Shown: positions 27,385 to 37,727 of the stretch, in pieces
Position numbering within the stretch: position 1 is the stretch's first letter
How the letters are laid out: every line of letters starts with the position of its first letter
Origin: Holtermanniella nyarrowii
Lineage: Eukaryota; Basidiomycota; Tremellomycetes; Holtermanniales
Direction of reading: 5' to 3'
DNA length: 64,000 bases
Assembly (NCBI GenBank): GCA_001600035.1
Contig: BCIT01000003.1
Span: 186,001 to 250,000 of the forward strand
The notes under the pieces: model-generated
What the model saw: only the letters and a program-made list of their open reading frames with translations
What the model was told of the DNA's origin: nothing
Databases searched by the model: none
Made by a program: the position numbers and the translations under genes

Positions 27385-29428
27385 CCTTGTGCTTTATATG
27401 AGCAAGGTGGAAGGCTGACGAAGGTGTCGAAGGAGAAGGGGTATGGAGTAGGATAGGAGCTATCAACGTCAGTCATCTGCGATGTCTAGGATCTTACCTC
27501 TGAATGTTGAGCTGGTCGATTGGAGAGAAGTCTAGCAGGATGGTCGAAGAAAGCGACTCGGACAGCAAGGAGTATAAGTGGGACTAACATCGTCAGCCAT
27601 CGGCGATGTCCAAGATGTCACCTGTGGATGTTACACTTGTCGATAGGCAGCAAGAGACGAACCCCGCAAGATAAAAGGAAGACGAAGGTTGAGAGGAGCA
27701 AAGGGTATAGGGCATGAGAGGAACTATCACCGTCAGTTATCTGCGATGTCTAGGATCTCACCTTTGAATGTTGGATTTTGCGGGGGTCGATAAGAGAGCA
27801 GGTGAGCAACATGGAAGGTGTTTAGCAACATGGAAGGCTGACGAAGGTAACGAGGTTAGCAAGAGGCACAGAGGCACAGAGGAGCTATCGTTATCAGCTC
27901 TCTGTGATGTCAAGGACGTACCTTTGTTGATGCGCTGGACGATTGGAAGAGGGAAGGTTAACAAATGGATGGTTGACGCTGACGAAAGACGAGATCAGCA
28001 AAAGGTACAGAAGAGGCTATCACTGTCAGCTCTCTGCGATGTCAGGAACGTACTTTTGGATGATGCGCTGGACAATTGACAGAGAAGAGGTTAGCAAGAT
28101 GGACGGCTGACGCTGACGAAATTGACGAGGTTAGCACGGGAAGAAGAGGAGCTATCGTCGTCAGTTATCTGCGCTGCTTATCAAGGCTTCACCTTTGACT
28201 GTTGCGCTTGGCTGTTGATAGACGAGAAGAAAGAAGGCTGCCGTAGTATTGTTGTGTCCATCCTTGGCAGCAAAGGTTGATCCCACTGTCGAGGGCAGTC
28301 CGAGTGGCGAAGAAGTTCGAGAAAGCTAGCATCGTCAGCAATCTGCGCTGCTTATCCAAACCTCACCTTTGAATGTTGCGCTTGGTGGTTCATGGTAAAC
28401 GAGAAGAAAGAAGGCTGCCGTAGTATTGTTATGTCCATCCTTGGCGGCAAAGGTCGATCCCAGTGTCGAGGGCGGTCCGAGTGGCGAAGAAGTTCGAGGG
28501 TAAAAGGAGAAAGCTAGCATCGTCAGCAATCTGCGCTGCTTATCCAAACCTCACCTTTGAATGTTGCGCTTGNNNNNNNNNNNNNNNNNNNNNNNNNNNN
28601 NNNNNNNNNNNNNNNNNNNNNNNNNNNNNNNNNNNNNNNNNNNNNNNNNNNNNNNNNNNNNNNNNNNNNNNNNNNNNNNNNNNNNNNNNNNNNNNNNNNN
28701 NNNNNNNNNNNNNNNNNNNNNNNNNNNNNNNNNNNNNNNNNNNNNNNNNNNNNNNNNNNNNNNNNNNNNNNNNNNNNNNNNNNNNNNNNNNNNNNNNNNN
28801 NNNNNNNNNNNNNNNNNNNNNNNNNNNNNNNNNNNNNNNNNNNNNNNNNNNNNNNNNNNNNNNNNNNNNNNNNNNNNNNNNNNNNNNNNNNNNNNNNNNN
28901 NNNNNNNNNNNNNNNNNNNNNNNNNNNNNNNNNNNNNNNNNNNNNNNNNNNNNNNNNNNNNNNNNNNNNNNNNNNNNNNNNNNNNNNNNNNNNNNNNNNN
29001 NNNNNNNNNNNNAAGGCTGCCGTAGTATTGTTATGTCCATCCTTGGCAGCAAAGGTCGATCCCAGTGTCGAGGGCGGTCCGAGTGGCGAAGAAGTTCGAG
29101 GGTAAAAAGGTAGAGCTAGCATCGTCAGCAATCTGCGCTGCTTATCCAAACCTCACCTTTGAATGTTGCGCTTGGTGGCTCATGGTATACGAGAAGAAAG
29201 AAGGCTGCCGTGGTACTATGTCCATCCTTGGCAGCAAAGGTCGATCCCAGTGTCGAAGGCAATCGTAGCGGCGAGGGAGTCCGATGGTGAGAGACGGCTG
29301 ACACCATCAACTGTCTGCGCTGCTACCAAGACTTCACCTTTAGATCTTGTGCTTGATGAATGGGAGACCAAGAGAAAGACGGCTGAGGCTGACTGTTAGG
29401 GCTGTCCCCATCCGTGACTACACGGGTC
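27385..29428 (-). repeat. Tandem exon-intron array (about 10 visible units)
   Basis: Degenerate tandem repeat, period about 120-190 bases. Each unit on the minus strand contains a complete short intron: donor GTRAG or GTACG, branch CTGAC (or TTGAT/CTGAT), acceptor TAG/CAG. Intron-like segments lie at 27460-27497, 27583-27621, 27724-27761, 27885-27921, 28017-28053, 28152-28192, 28326-28366, 28514-28554, 29116-29156 and 29298-29337, all 37-41 bases. The sequence before each donor is conserved as roughly CAACATTCAAAG. The right-hand units near the N run are almost identical; the left-hand ones are diverged and their intervening segments shorter (85-123 versus 133-147 bases). Two more intron-like segments at 29389-29423 and 29481-29520 extend the structure upstream. 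Whether it is a repeated-exon gene or a spliced noncoding RNA is open. Confidence 0.75.
28573..29012. other. Assembly gap (440 N)
   Basis: A run of N inside the most homogeneous part of the tandem array. Sequence on the two sides is nearly the same repeat unit, so the gap probably marks copies the assembler could not resolve; the true number of units is unknown. Confidence 0.98.
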
Positions 29429-29556
29429 AATGCCATGTGGAACAGCGTTGTGGCGTTGGCGTGGGGTGAACAGCGTACTGCTATGTGTCAACGATGCAGT
29501 CATGGCGATACAAGACGTACAAGCACTGGGCTGGTAGACTTGGTGATGTACTGCAT

Positions 29557-29690
29557 GGCTGATGGATGATGGTGCACGAAAGGAAAGGAGATTGTGATGC
29601 GGAGGGAGAGTAGAGTTTGAAAAAGGAGATAAGGAGGAAGAACGAGGAAGGGACAGGGGCAAAGAGCGCTCCTTTTGTACCCACCAGAAA
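29557..29690 (-). promoter_or_regulatory. CT-rich leader and possible promoter of the repeat-array transcript
   Basis: Read on the minus strand this stretch is strongly pyrimidine-rich (ctttgcccctgtcccttcct and onward) and ends directly at the ATG at 29556, followed by a codon run MQYITKSTSPVL and a good donor gtacgt at 29520. Such CT-rich leaders before an ATG are typical of fungal promoters. A TATA-like tacaaaa lies at about 29672-29680. This supports transcription of the array from right to left. The frame from this ATG meets a stop in the second exon, so the coding start is not established. Confidence 0.35.
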
Positions 29691-32600
29691 GACGGGATCT
29701 TGTCAAATCCGTGGTGCGCGTGACCGATTGAGATCCGGTGACTTGAAGGCCAGACGAGCCTAGTCGTATGATCTCATTTAACTCTGAACGAGGCCCTTGC
29801 TTCATTGACCGAACCCTGAACGGAAGCAAGCGGCTTCGCAAGCCGTTAATTTGGAGCCGCGCGTGTTGCGCTCAGCGCCTCGAGTCTCCAAGTACAGCCA
29901 CTTGTTCGAAAGCCCTTGTAGCCCTCTATCACATGAGCCCTTCACCTCACAGGACCCTGTTGAAGTGAGCCGTAGAGACGCGGATGAAGTCTTCGCCTCG
30001 TTCCCAAAAGCTTCCGGAGCTTTCGGGCAGACGACGAGGCGATCCAGACTGCTTTTAGAGTTCAGGTACCATCAATCATTGTTATCAGGTCCCCATTCAA
30101 GAAAAGTCATCACTGCGGTGCTACGCTGCGCAGCTCCACCGGCCGAGATTGCCATATCGGTCAGATTCAGAGAGGCAAGTCGGCGTTTCGTTCACAAGGC
30201 CCCCGAGATCCGCTGAACGAGGCGCGCACGAGCTCGATAGGGGGTGTGGCGGATGCAGCCATCGGGATCAAACCCGATCCGCGCTGTCTGAAAGCGCTGA
30301 CCGGGTATGAACGTACCAACGGAGCCTACAACTCTGTGATGTATGTATCCATTTCAGGACACCGTGACATGGCATGGACTGCCATGGCAAAGAGCAATGA
30401 AACAGATCCAGATGCAGCAAAGTTACCGGCATTCGTGAATTGGGCGAGCTCTCGCTCTTGACTTTCACGGATGCATGATTTCAGGCAAAAAGACGAAACG
30501 CCAGAGAACGAGAGGCATGAGGACTCACCAGTAGAGGAACTTGAGGGATCTGAAATGCCTGCGGTGGTGTGGGAAGCATCGACTCGCTTCCGCAGCGGCT
30601 TCCGAGGTTCTTTGATTTGCAGCCGGCCACATGATCAGAACGAGCGAGCCCAGCTGCCCGCAGTCCATGAAGCAAGCGATACATCACCCTCCGACCGCTT
30701 AAGCCGCCAGGAATACCGTCCTGTACACAAGCCAACGTTTGTTCACAAGCGCAGCACAGGAAGCGCATCTTCCACTTGCCGAGCCGACGCTCAACTTCGT
30801 GCCGATCACCTTTCCACAGCACCATCCTCACGCTCGCCCCACTCCAATCCTCTATCAGCTCCGAACCACGCCCGATCTGACCAAGCCGCCGCACATGCCA
30901 CATAGTCGAGACGCCTGCGCCGAGCAATGTAATTGAGCATCGCGATGCGTCGCGCTGTCGACCATGGCCTCCGAGAGAGAAGAGGCGGCTCGCTGAACGG
31001 GTGTTCGGGATACTGTACTTCATCTTGGCATGCTTATCTGCGACGGATGAATCAAGGATTATCGAGTTTGGAAATTGGTAATCTGGGCATGCGGATGGAG
31101 CCCAGGAGATGGCTTGGATTCGCTAACGCAGGATCCCTCGTGATATCTCTGAATTCAAGCTAATCAGGCAGCTGGTGAATCGTGGCCGTCTCCCGTCGAT
31201 TGAGCTTCGTCTACGCTTGCGCACGCGCCGGGAAACAGAGCGAGCTGGTGGATGGAGAGTGAAGGGACGTGTCGCCGTGGAAGAAGTCCAAGCGATTGAG
31301 TGTGAGGCTGGTGACACATCCTTCGTCCATGTGATCACCTGTTGAGAAGAGTGATGCGGATCAAGTGAAGGAGCTGAAGCCGCAATGGGAATCGAGGGAG
31401 GACGCCCCGGAGGGTTCAGGATTTGAATCCTGATGCGTCTGGATATATCAGCTCAACCTGACAACACACACCACACCGTACAAGTGAAAGAGGTCAGCAG
31501 CAGAGATAATCAGAAACAAAATAAGTCTGCCCTTCATCTCATCAAGCTTCCGCCAAGGCCATGGCAGCGACAGCGAACTTTGCACCCATGATACACCACT
31601 CTTCTACACCACTCATTTCCCCCATCCTGAAGATACAGGATACCGCCAAGTGCTTCAGCGTAGAGGTTTGAGCCTAGGGAGAACTTGATGTGATGGATGA
31701 TGGCTCGGGTGGCTGGGCGGTGCGTGTGAGGATGTGAGACTAGGGACCTAAATGAGAGACTTGAACTGGACCTGTGGGTCTTTGTTGCGGTTTTGGTTTG
31801 CAGCTGCTTCATGGAGCGATGTCATGAGATTTGTAGGTCTTATCAAGTCACGATCTTTGTGCGTAATTACCAGGTTGTAAATGGTGCGGTTGATTGTTGT
31901 TGACATTCGATTTGAACATGGCCTGATCGTCAGTCTGTTCCCAATACGAGCTCGACAACAGACCATTGATGTCAATACCTCATCCACCTCATTCCTTTAC
32001 GTCTCACAGGCCCTTCTCTGGCAGATAGCTCCAGTCGAAGCCTTCTTGCACCGCGAGCCTTTCTTGGCCTTGTTTATGACGGAAGACGTACCGGACGAGT
32101 AGTATTGCTCAGCGTTAGATCTTCTCATGAAATGGCACTGCTTATGTGTTCACGAGCTGTCACAGTAATGGGGTGGTTGCATGTCACCTCCTACATCAAT
32201 ACTTGCAAGTGTTCCAGATCCAAGACAAGCTAGCTATAGCTATACTCATAAAGCTTAAGCTTGCCTGCAGCAAGACGATGGTCGTGCTTTCATGTGAGAC
32301 GTTTCAAACTCTGTTTAGAAGTTAGCCGCGAGCTTCAGCCGATGTTTTGCTACAGCTTGCACAATTGGGCTCTCACAATGCACAATGTGTCGTCTCACGG
32401 TGCACTTCAAGTGAGGAGCACTATTCTGGCAGAAGACATTCATTCCCTACCCAAGGATTTACCCGATGGGTTAGAATAGCGAGCGACACTTTTGCCACTT
32501 TTGTTAGACAAGGATGTGGGCACAGCTACAACAGGGTTGGCGCAGCTATCTAACCCCAAGCCTAACGAAATCGACAATCTCCAGTTTGAGCGAGCTTGAA

Positions 32601-33152
32601 AGTCTTTTGACGTCGAAACCCGCTACTGTTGAAACTCGGAAAGAATCTTTACATTCGAATGTTGAGAAGATACCTATTGGTAACTCTGAGCATTCCCGCT
32701 GCTTGTGTCAAGGTCTGTTGTCCCAATTGGCCGGAATCGTAGGAATTCACTTCCTGAATAACGAAAGGAGGAATAGATGACCGATCTCTTCACCTGAGCT
32801 CATGTCCAAGTGACCCATCCGCAATCGCGGCCTGTTTTGAGTCACAAGCTTCCAGTCTTCAGGCGATTTTTACCGGGTGATCACTCTTTTGAACAATTCA
32901 GTTCATGCATGAAAGGCGCAGTAGATTAGTGGATACTTGACATCTTGCGAGCTTGAAAGAAGCGTGAGGTTGCCCCTAATGCAGATCCATCGGAGCATGA
33001 TCGGCGCCTGCACACCGAGGACGCCAGCAGATTCAGAAACTCTCGTCATTCACATGTACGCGTGCACTCGAGCAAAAGAGAATCACCAGTGCGGATACAT
33101 GCACGAACAAATTTCAGACTATCTCGTTCTCAGTGGTAGTACTGGGAACAAA
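29691..33152. other. Gene-poor stretch
   Basis: About 3.5 kb in which I find no reading frame supported by splice sites, composition or family motifs, although frames of 140-180 codons occur by chance at 30471-30905 (plus) and 30481-31023 (minus). Small inverted repeats are present, for example 29831-29845 and a perfect 7-bp stem with a 4-base loop at 31416-31433. No tRNA or transposase signature was seen. Confidence 0.45.
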
Positions 33153-33290
33153 AAGAACGACATAATGTGCTCCTCCCAAACGAACACATTATGCCGTTCT
33201 TCTTCTCTGTCAGGGAGGGCCGTGAGGCATTCGAGATGCCTCACGCTGAGGTCAGCCGCTTGCAAGCGGATCAGACTTATGGCTGACCTC
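33153..33290. repeat. Cluster of three consecutive hairpins
   Basis: Three inverted repeats follow one another. First, 33153-33169 pairs with 33185-33201 (17 bp, one mismatch, 15-base loop). Second, 33222-33230 pairs with 33236-33244 (9 bp perfect, 5-base loop). Third, 33248-33257 pairs with 33281-33290 (10 bp perfect) and encloses a smaller hairpin around 33257-33268. A tatataaa motif lies about 25 bases further on (near 33317). They could fold in RNA on either strand, or be the remains of a small non-autonomous element. No known RNA family is recognised. Confidence 0.7.
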
Positions 33291-33765
33291 GATATTCGAA
33301 GGGTGTGAAAGGTAGGTATATAAAGGCCAACACTGGCGACAACAGCTAGGTAATTATGATCCGCGGATTTTGAATGGTGCCGGTGGGTGCGTCGGTACGT
33401 GGCTGTGGCGCCATTGTAACGTTGGGCAGGTGGACTGTTTTCATGCTCACGTTTACAATCATTGCGGGCTTTCATGACTTCCCAAGTGAGCCACGCATAG
33501 CTAGCTGCGGTACGGTCTCATGTACACCCTCTATACCAACACTGATATTCCTACAACAAGCAACGGCCGGGGGAGTGAAGATCCGGCGTGCCGGATTCGG
33601 CCTTGACGTAAGGTTCCAGCGATGAAGAATATGACGTCGTTGAGGAATTCGCCGTCGTTTTATAGCGCTAGAGCCAAAATCGTTCTTGTTTCCCTTGAAA
33701 TCGTATAACAAGTGGGTAGAGCTCGATAACGTCCGAATGATAAGCTGACTCTAGAGTCCACGACC
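33291..33765. other. Intergenic upstream of WW-domain gene
   Basis: No gene is seen. It includes a TATA-like tatataaa near 33317 and the upstream region of the WW-domain gene. Confidence 0.4.
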
Positions 33766-34830
33766 ATGTCAGCGCAGAATCAGAGTCAGTTCACATCAGA
33801 GCCACCTTCGTACAATTCGGCCGTCGGTGGCCATCCTCCTCCTCATCGCTCGGGCAATCACACCGACAGCGATAGCGAGGATGAAGACCCGCTTCACGAT
33901 GTCGATCCCGAGACTAGACAAAGTATGGATGACGAATATCGCGACTTGCCTGAAGGCTGGGTCAGAGCTTTCGATCCGAAGTACGTTTCCGGACTCTGCT
34001 CTTGTTTTCGAGCGCTAGCTGACGGCCTAGGACGCAGCACGCCTTCTTTGTTGAGAAAGCAACCAAAAAGGCTTACTGGACTCATCCGTTCGACACGCCA
34101 GGTAGTTTGGACGGGCATACGGGATTAAGCACCGACTGACAAGCTACAGAGTATCTCCAGTCGTTGCCCGACACGCACCCCGCTCATCCCAACTCTCATC
34201 AAGCGCAAGCTGTGCGCAAGGCATCCGAGGATGAGCTCTCAAGAGCGCAAGCCAAGCAGCAGCGGAAGCAGCAACCGCAGCAGCAAGCGGCTCACCATGA
34301 TGAGAAGCGTAGCTTCGGTGGCAAAATGAAGGACAAGCTTATCGGCACCAAAGCTGAGCGCGATGCCGAGAAGCAACGTCAAGCCAAGCTTCTCAGAGTA
34401 AGCAGTCATCAGCAGCACCACGCGCTGACATTACAGGACCAGCAGCAAGCGTACATCATGCGCCGCAAGGCACTGATTGAGCAGCGCAATGATCCCTCGC
34501 TTCGTAAGTGGTCAACTTGTCAGGACTCGCCACTCACAATCAGAACGCTACTACACATCCAACCCCTACTCGTACGCGGCTCCTTCGACAGCTTACAGTC
34601 GTAGAGGAGGCATGTACGGCTCGCCCTACGGCTATGGCTACGGCGGAGGCTACGGTCGTCGAGGCTACGGCGGCATGGGCATGGGCATGCCTCTTATGGG
34701 CGGTCTTGGAGGGGGTCTGCTTTTGGGCTCCATGATGGGTGGGGGCATGGGTGGCTACGGCGGTGGCTTTGGCGGTGATTGTGGAGGCGGTATGGGTGGT
34801 GGTGATATGGGAGGAGGAGGAGGCTTCTGA
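33766..34830 (+). CDS. WW-domain protein with Gly-Tyr-rich tail
   Basis: ATG 33766 starts MSAQNQSQFTSEPPSYNS, with a PPSY motif. An acidic Ser/Asp stretch follows, then a WW domain split by an intron: LPEGWVRAFDPK, TQHAFFVEKATKKAYWTHP, with both signature tryptophans and the closing Pro. Next come EYLQSLPDTHP, a Gln/Lys-rich helical segment (DEKRSFGGKMKDKLIGTKAE) with coiled-coil character, and QAYIMRRKALIEQRNDP. The tail is rich in Gly, Tyr and Met (34600-34830) and ends GGGGGF at TGA 34828-34830. Basidiomycetes have WW proteins of this build. The role is unknown; binding to Pro-Pro-x-Tyr partners is inferred from the WW domain. The GYG tail is typical of low-complexity, condensate-prone sequence. 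Confidence 0.82.
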
Positions 34831-35153
34831 GCGTGCTCCGAGTCTGAGAAGTCGAAGTGAATGCTATATTGTGATGCACATTCATGTGATCCGTCTTGAA
34901 TCGATCACACGGCAGACGTTCCTGCTCATGAACCCTTTGGAACTTCTACTTCCCGCTCGCTATACAACGACCCAATTGCGAGTGACGAAAGCTGTCCTCT
35001 CTTGTTCGACGAGCATTGCCACATACGCAAGTCATGTCAATGTTGGTTTGCGCAGCAGTGTCTGTTGTTCTAATACAGAAACGCAACTGCCCTTTGCTCA
35101 AAAGCAAGGTTCAAGGTGGACGGAGATCGAAGATTTCGCACCGTGATAAATTT
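34831..35153. other. Convergent intergenic region
   Basis: No gene; 3' flanks of the WW-domain gene and of the HbrB gene. Confidence 0.4.
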
Positions 35154-37035
35154 CTATAAACCCTCTCTCTGTCCGACCATGCCCCACAATTCACCCTCAA
35201 GCCTCCTGACCTCCATCTCCTGCTCTCGACTTTTATCTCGCCGCTCCTGCTGCTGTTCCGACGTGCCACCCACAGTCGGCTTATACTCACCGTCTCGCGA
35301 CCGCTGCTGCTGTTGACCTCGCGTTGACAGTTGCCTGTACGCGACCGGCTGCTGAGGCGTTGCACTCTCTGCCATACCGTTGGGTGCACCGCTCGGCATA
35401 GGCGTCAAGCTCAAGCTTGTACCGTACGTATAGCCTTGCGATGGTCCAAAGCTATCTGTTGGAGTCTCTTCAAAGACACTCGTGGCTGTACTATCGGATC
35501 TTTGTGGTACGATGCGCCTCCCGATATCGGAATCTGAGCGAAACTGCAAAGGATGAGCAGCTGGACCAGCAGCCACAGCCGCAGCCGTAGCCGTCGGCGA
35601 GACCAGCCCAAGCGTCGAGCTCGCTCGCCACCCTCGCCGTCTATACTTCCCCGCAGCAGAAACAGAAGGGCCACCATTCCCGCCAAGATAAGACTGGCGC
35701 ATACTTCTTCGCGAATCAGTCCAAGAGGCACTGATTGGAGAAGTGGATGTTGAAGCGATAGGTGTCGTAGGTGCAGACATTGGCGGAGGCGCCGTCTTGA
35801 GACGAACGGCTTTGGCCAGTGCTTCGACTGCTTCGCGTGTTTCTTGATCTCGTCTGATTGACTCTTCTTGCTCGCGTGAAGGGAAAAAGGAAGAGTATTT
35901 AGCTTGTGTGCTGAGCACTAGCGCCATTTGTTGTAATCGAGAGAGGTCGTTTGATGTTGGAATTGGGAGATGGGCAGCTTCTGGTCCAGAAGCAGCAAGA
36001 AGACTGTGAAGACGAGGGAGGAGAGGGAGAAGGATGTGGAGGAGAAAGCCAGAGAGGACGAGGTGACGGACAGAGATGGGAGGCTCGGCGCTCCAATTGG
36101 TATTTGCCAAGTTGGGGTTGCTGGTTAAAGCCGCCGGTACAGGTTGATCTCGCACCTGACTGAACGGCAAAAAGACACCTTCAACATACTGAGGATATAT
36201 CAGTAGCATCATACAAGTGCAGAGAGACTTACAGGAAGAACCTGGCTCCAGAAGAAAACCCAAACTTCGGCAACTCGAGACACGACTTTGGCGTCCTCCA
36301 ATGTCTCGAGTTTGGCTTTGAGTGTAAGCATGCCGGATGCGATAAAGTCTCGCAGGTCACCAGATAACACCGCGACCAGTCGATTGGCCGGAGAGCGAGA
36401 CGCAGTCGCGACAATGTGGTTATGAGATAGCAAGCTGATGATCAGCTCTCTTCCAGCGAGTTTTGATAGATTGACTCACTTGAGATCTTCGACCGTCGAC
36501 TTGAGGGGACTACCAGCAAAGATCGGCAGGACATGCACTTGCAACAAGCTCCAGGGACTATTGGGATGACTAGGATGTTGAGTGCCGCCCAATCCACCTT
36601 GCCCGCTCATCCCTAGACCCGACGCGCTTCGCCCGCTCGACACCCCATCAGGCATGACCAGTCCAGCGGCGGATGGATGTAGTGATGAAGTCGTCGCCAT
36701 GGAAGGATGTGAGCCTGAGCCTGAGCCTGACATGGATGGTCTCATCGCTACAGAAATAGGCGTAGGGGTCGCAGAGGACATGGGAGGAGTTCCTTGCGTC
36801 GCGTTGGAATGTCGTGGGGAAAGAGGTGGAAGCTGTGAGAGGGTAGAGGTGACCTGTATATCAGCAAAGAATGCAGAGGACAGCGTACCAGTTTCTGATC
36901 ATAGACGCCGACCGCAGAGTTCTTCCTGACACTCGAGGGACTAGGAGGTAGCCCGTGAAACGTTGTGGCCCTTCGCACATCCTTTGAAGGGACTGGAGGT
37001 GCCAAACTGTCGAGACTTGCCCGCTCATCAATCAT
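35154..37035 (-). CDS. HbrB-like TORC2 subunit (Bit61/Protor family)
   Basis: Predicted component of target-of-rapamycin complex 2, acting at the plasma membrane in polarity and stress signalling. ATG 37035 starts MIDERASLDSLAPPVPS. The N-terminal third is Ser/Pro/Gly-rich and disordered. The HbrB domain follows over several exons: WSLLQVHVLPIFAGSPLK, STVEDLKNLLSHNHIV, then IASGMLTLKAKLETLEDAK, VAEVWVFFWSQVLPYVEG, VFLPFSQV and VRHLVLSGFLLHILLPLLP. This matches the family pattern of a long helical domain ending in a conserved 'W.FFW..VLPY.E..FLP' block. The C-terminal part is disordered, ending REGL at 35154. I take the annotation from these blocks; the exact yeast counterpart (Bit61 or Bit2) cannot be distinguished. 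Confidence 0.8.
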
Positions 37036-37727
37036 GACTGCTGCCAGGGATGGTTACAAAATAATAGTCTACACAACACTTTATGAGACCATGAGCAACC
37101 CTCTCGCAGGTCTGCGACAACCCGTATGCTCTTGGACGCGCCTCCCAGACGATTCCACTTTGGAACGCGGTTCTTGAGGGATGTAGCTTTGCAACAGTTT
37201 TTTGATTTGCCGACTTGACCTTGTAAAGTAAGGTGCTCTGCTCGAGTTCAAGGTTATGGACAGCTGCAGGCACAGAGACCTCCACATCGCCAGACCTGGT
37301 AGCGAGACTGCACAGCGACCTCAAGTCTCCAAGATCTCAATCTTACAAGCTGGAGGGATGTAGTGCGCAACGAACGCGTAGGTGCTCGCTCAAACTCATC
37401 TTTGTGGATGTCAAAGTCTTCGAGATTGGGAAAGACGACTGCCCGTGATGCCAAGGGGTGCGATAGAGTGTACAGTCACATCACCATAATGAATACAACC
37501 TTCAAGCTTAGAGCCCTTATTGTGCATCGCCCATCGCCCATCATCCGCGGCCGACGACCATCCCAAACACATTGCTCGCGCGCCGGTCCTCTTCCCTCTA
37601 CCTCGCTCTGCCCCTTCATCCTCCAGAGCTGTCTCACTCCTACAAGCTCTTTCTCTTCAGTCCCATCCTGCAGACAGGCCGCATCTAATGACCATGCAGA
37701 CGTCGACGACTCCCTCAAACCCGTAAT
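37036..37727. other. Intergenic with direct repeat and an unexplained minus frame
   Basis: Minus-strand codons at about 37280-37450 read FPNLEDFDIHKDEFERAPT, which looks protein-like (F-box/LRR flavour) but has no traceable start, partner exon or stop logic. At 37609-37686 a sequence related to 37731-37809, inside the neighbouring zinc-finger gene, forms an imperfect direct repeat. Nothing else is supported. Confidence 0.35.

Noticed and set aside
28280-28320. A-box/B-box-like motifs (gagtggcgaag, agttcgag) in the repeat units, suggesting a tRNA-derived SINE
   Set aside because: Spacing and the B-box match are poor, and the intron structure explains the conserved parts better.
27385-29428. 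CRISPR array
   Set aside because: Units are too long, direct repeats are not constant with unique spacers, and this is a eukaryotic nuclear sequence.
30481-31023. 180-codon minus frame in the gene-poor stretch
   Set aside because: Arg/Gly/Ser-rich with no family motif, and the opposite strand is also open over the same bases, as happens by chance in GC-rich DNA.
31416-31433. tRNA T-arm-like sequence ggttcaggatttgaatcc
   Set aside because: It folds as a simple 7-bp palindrome with a 4-base loop; no acceptor stem, D-arm or anticodon arm can be drawn around it.
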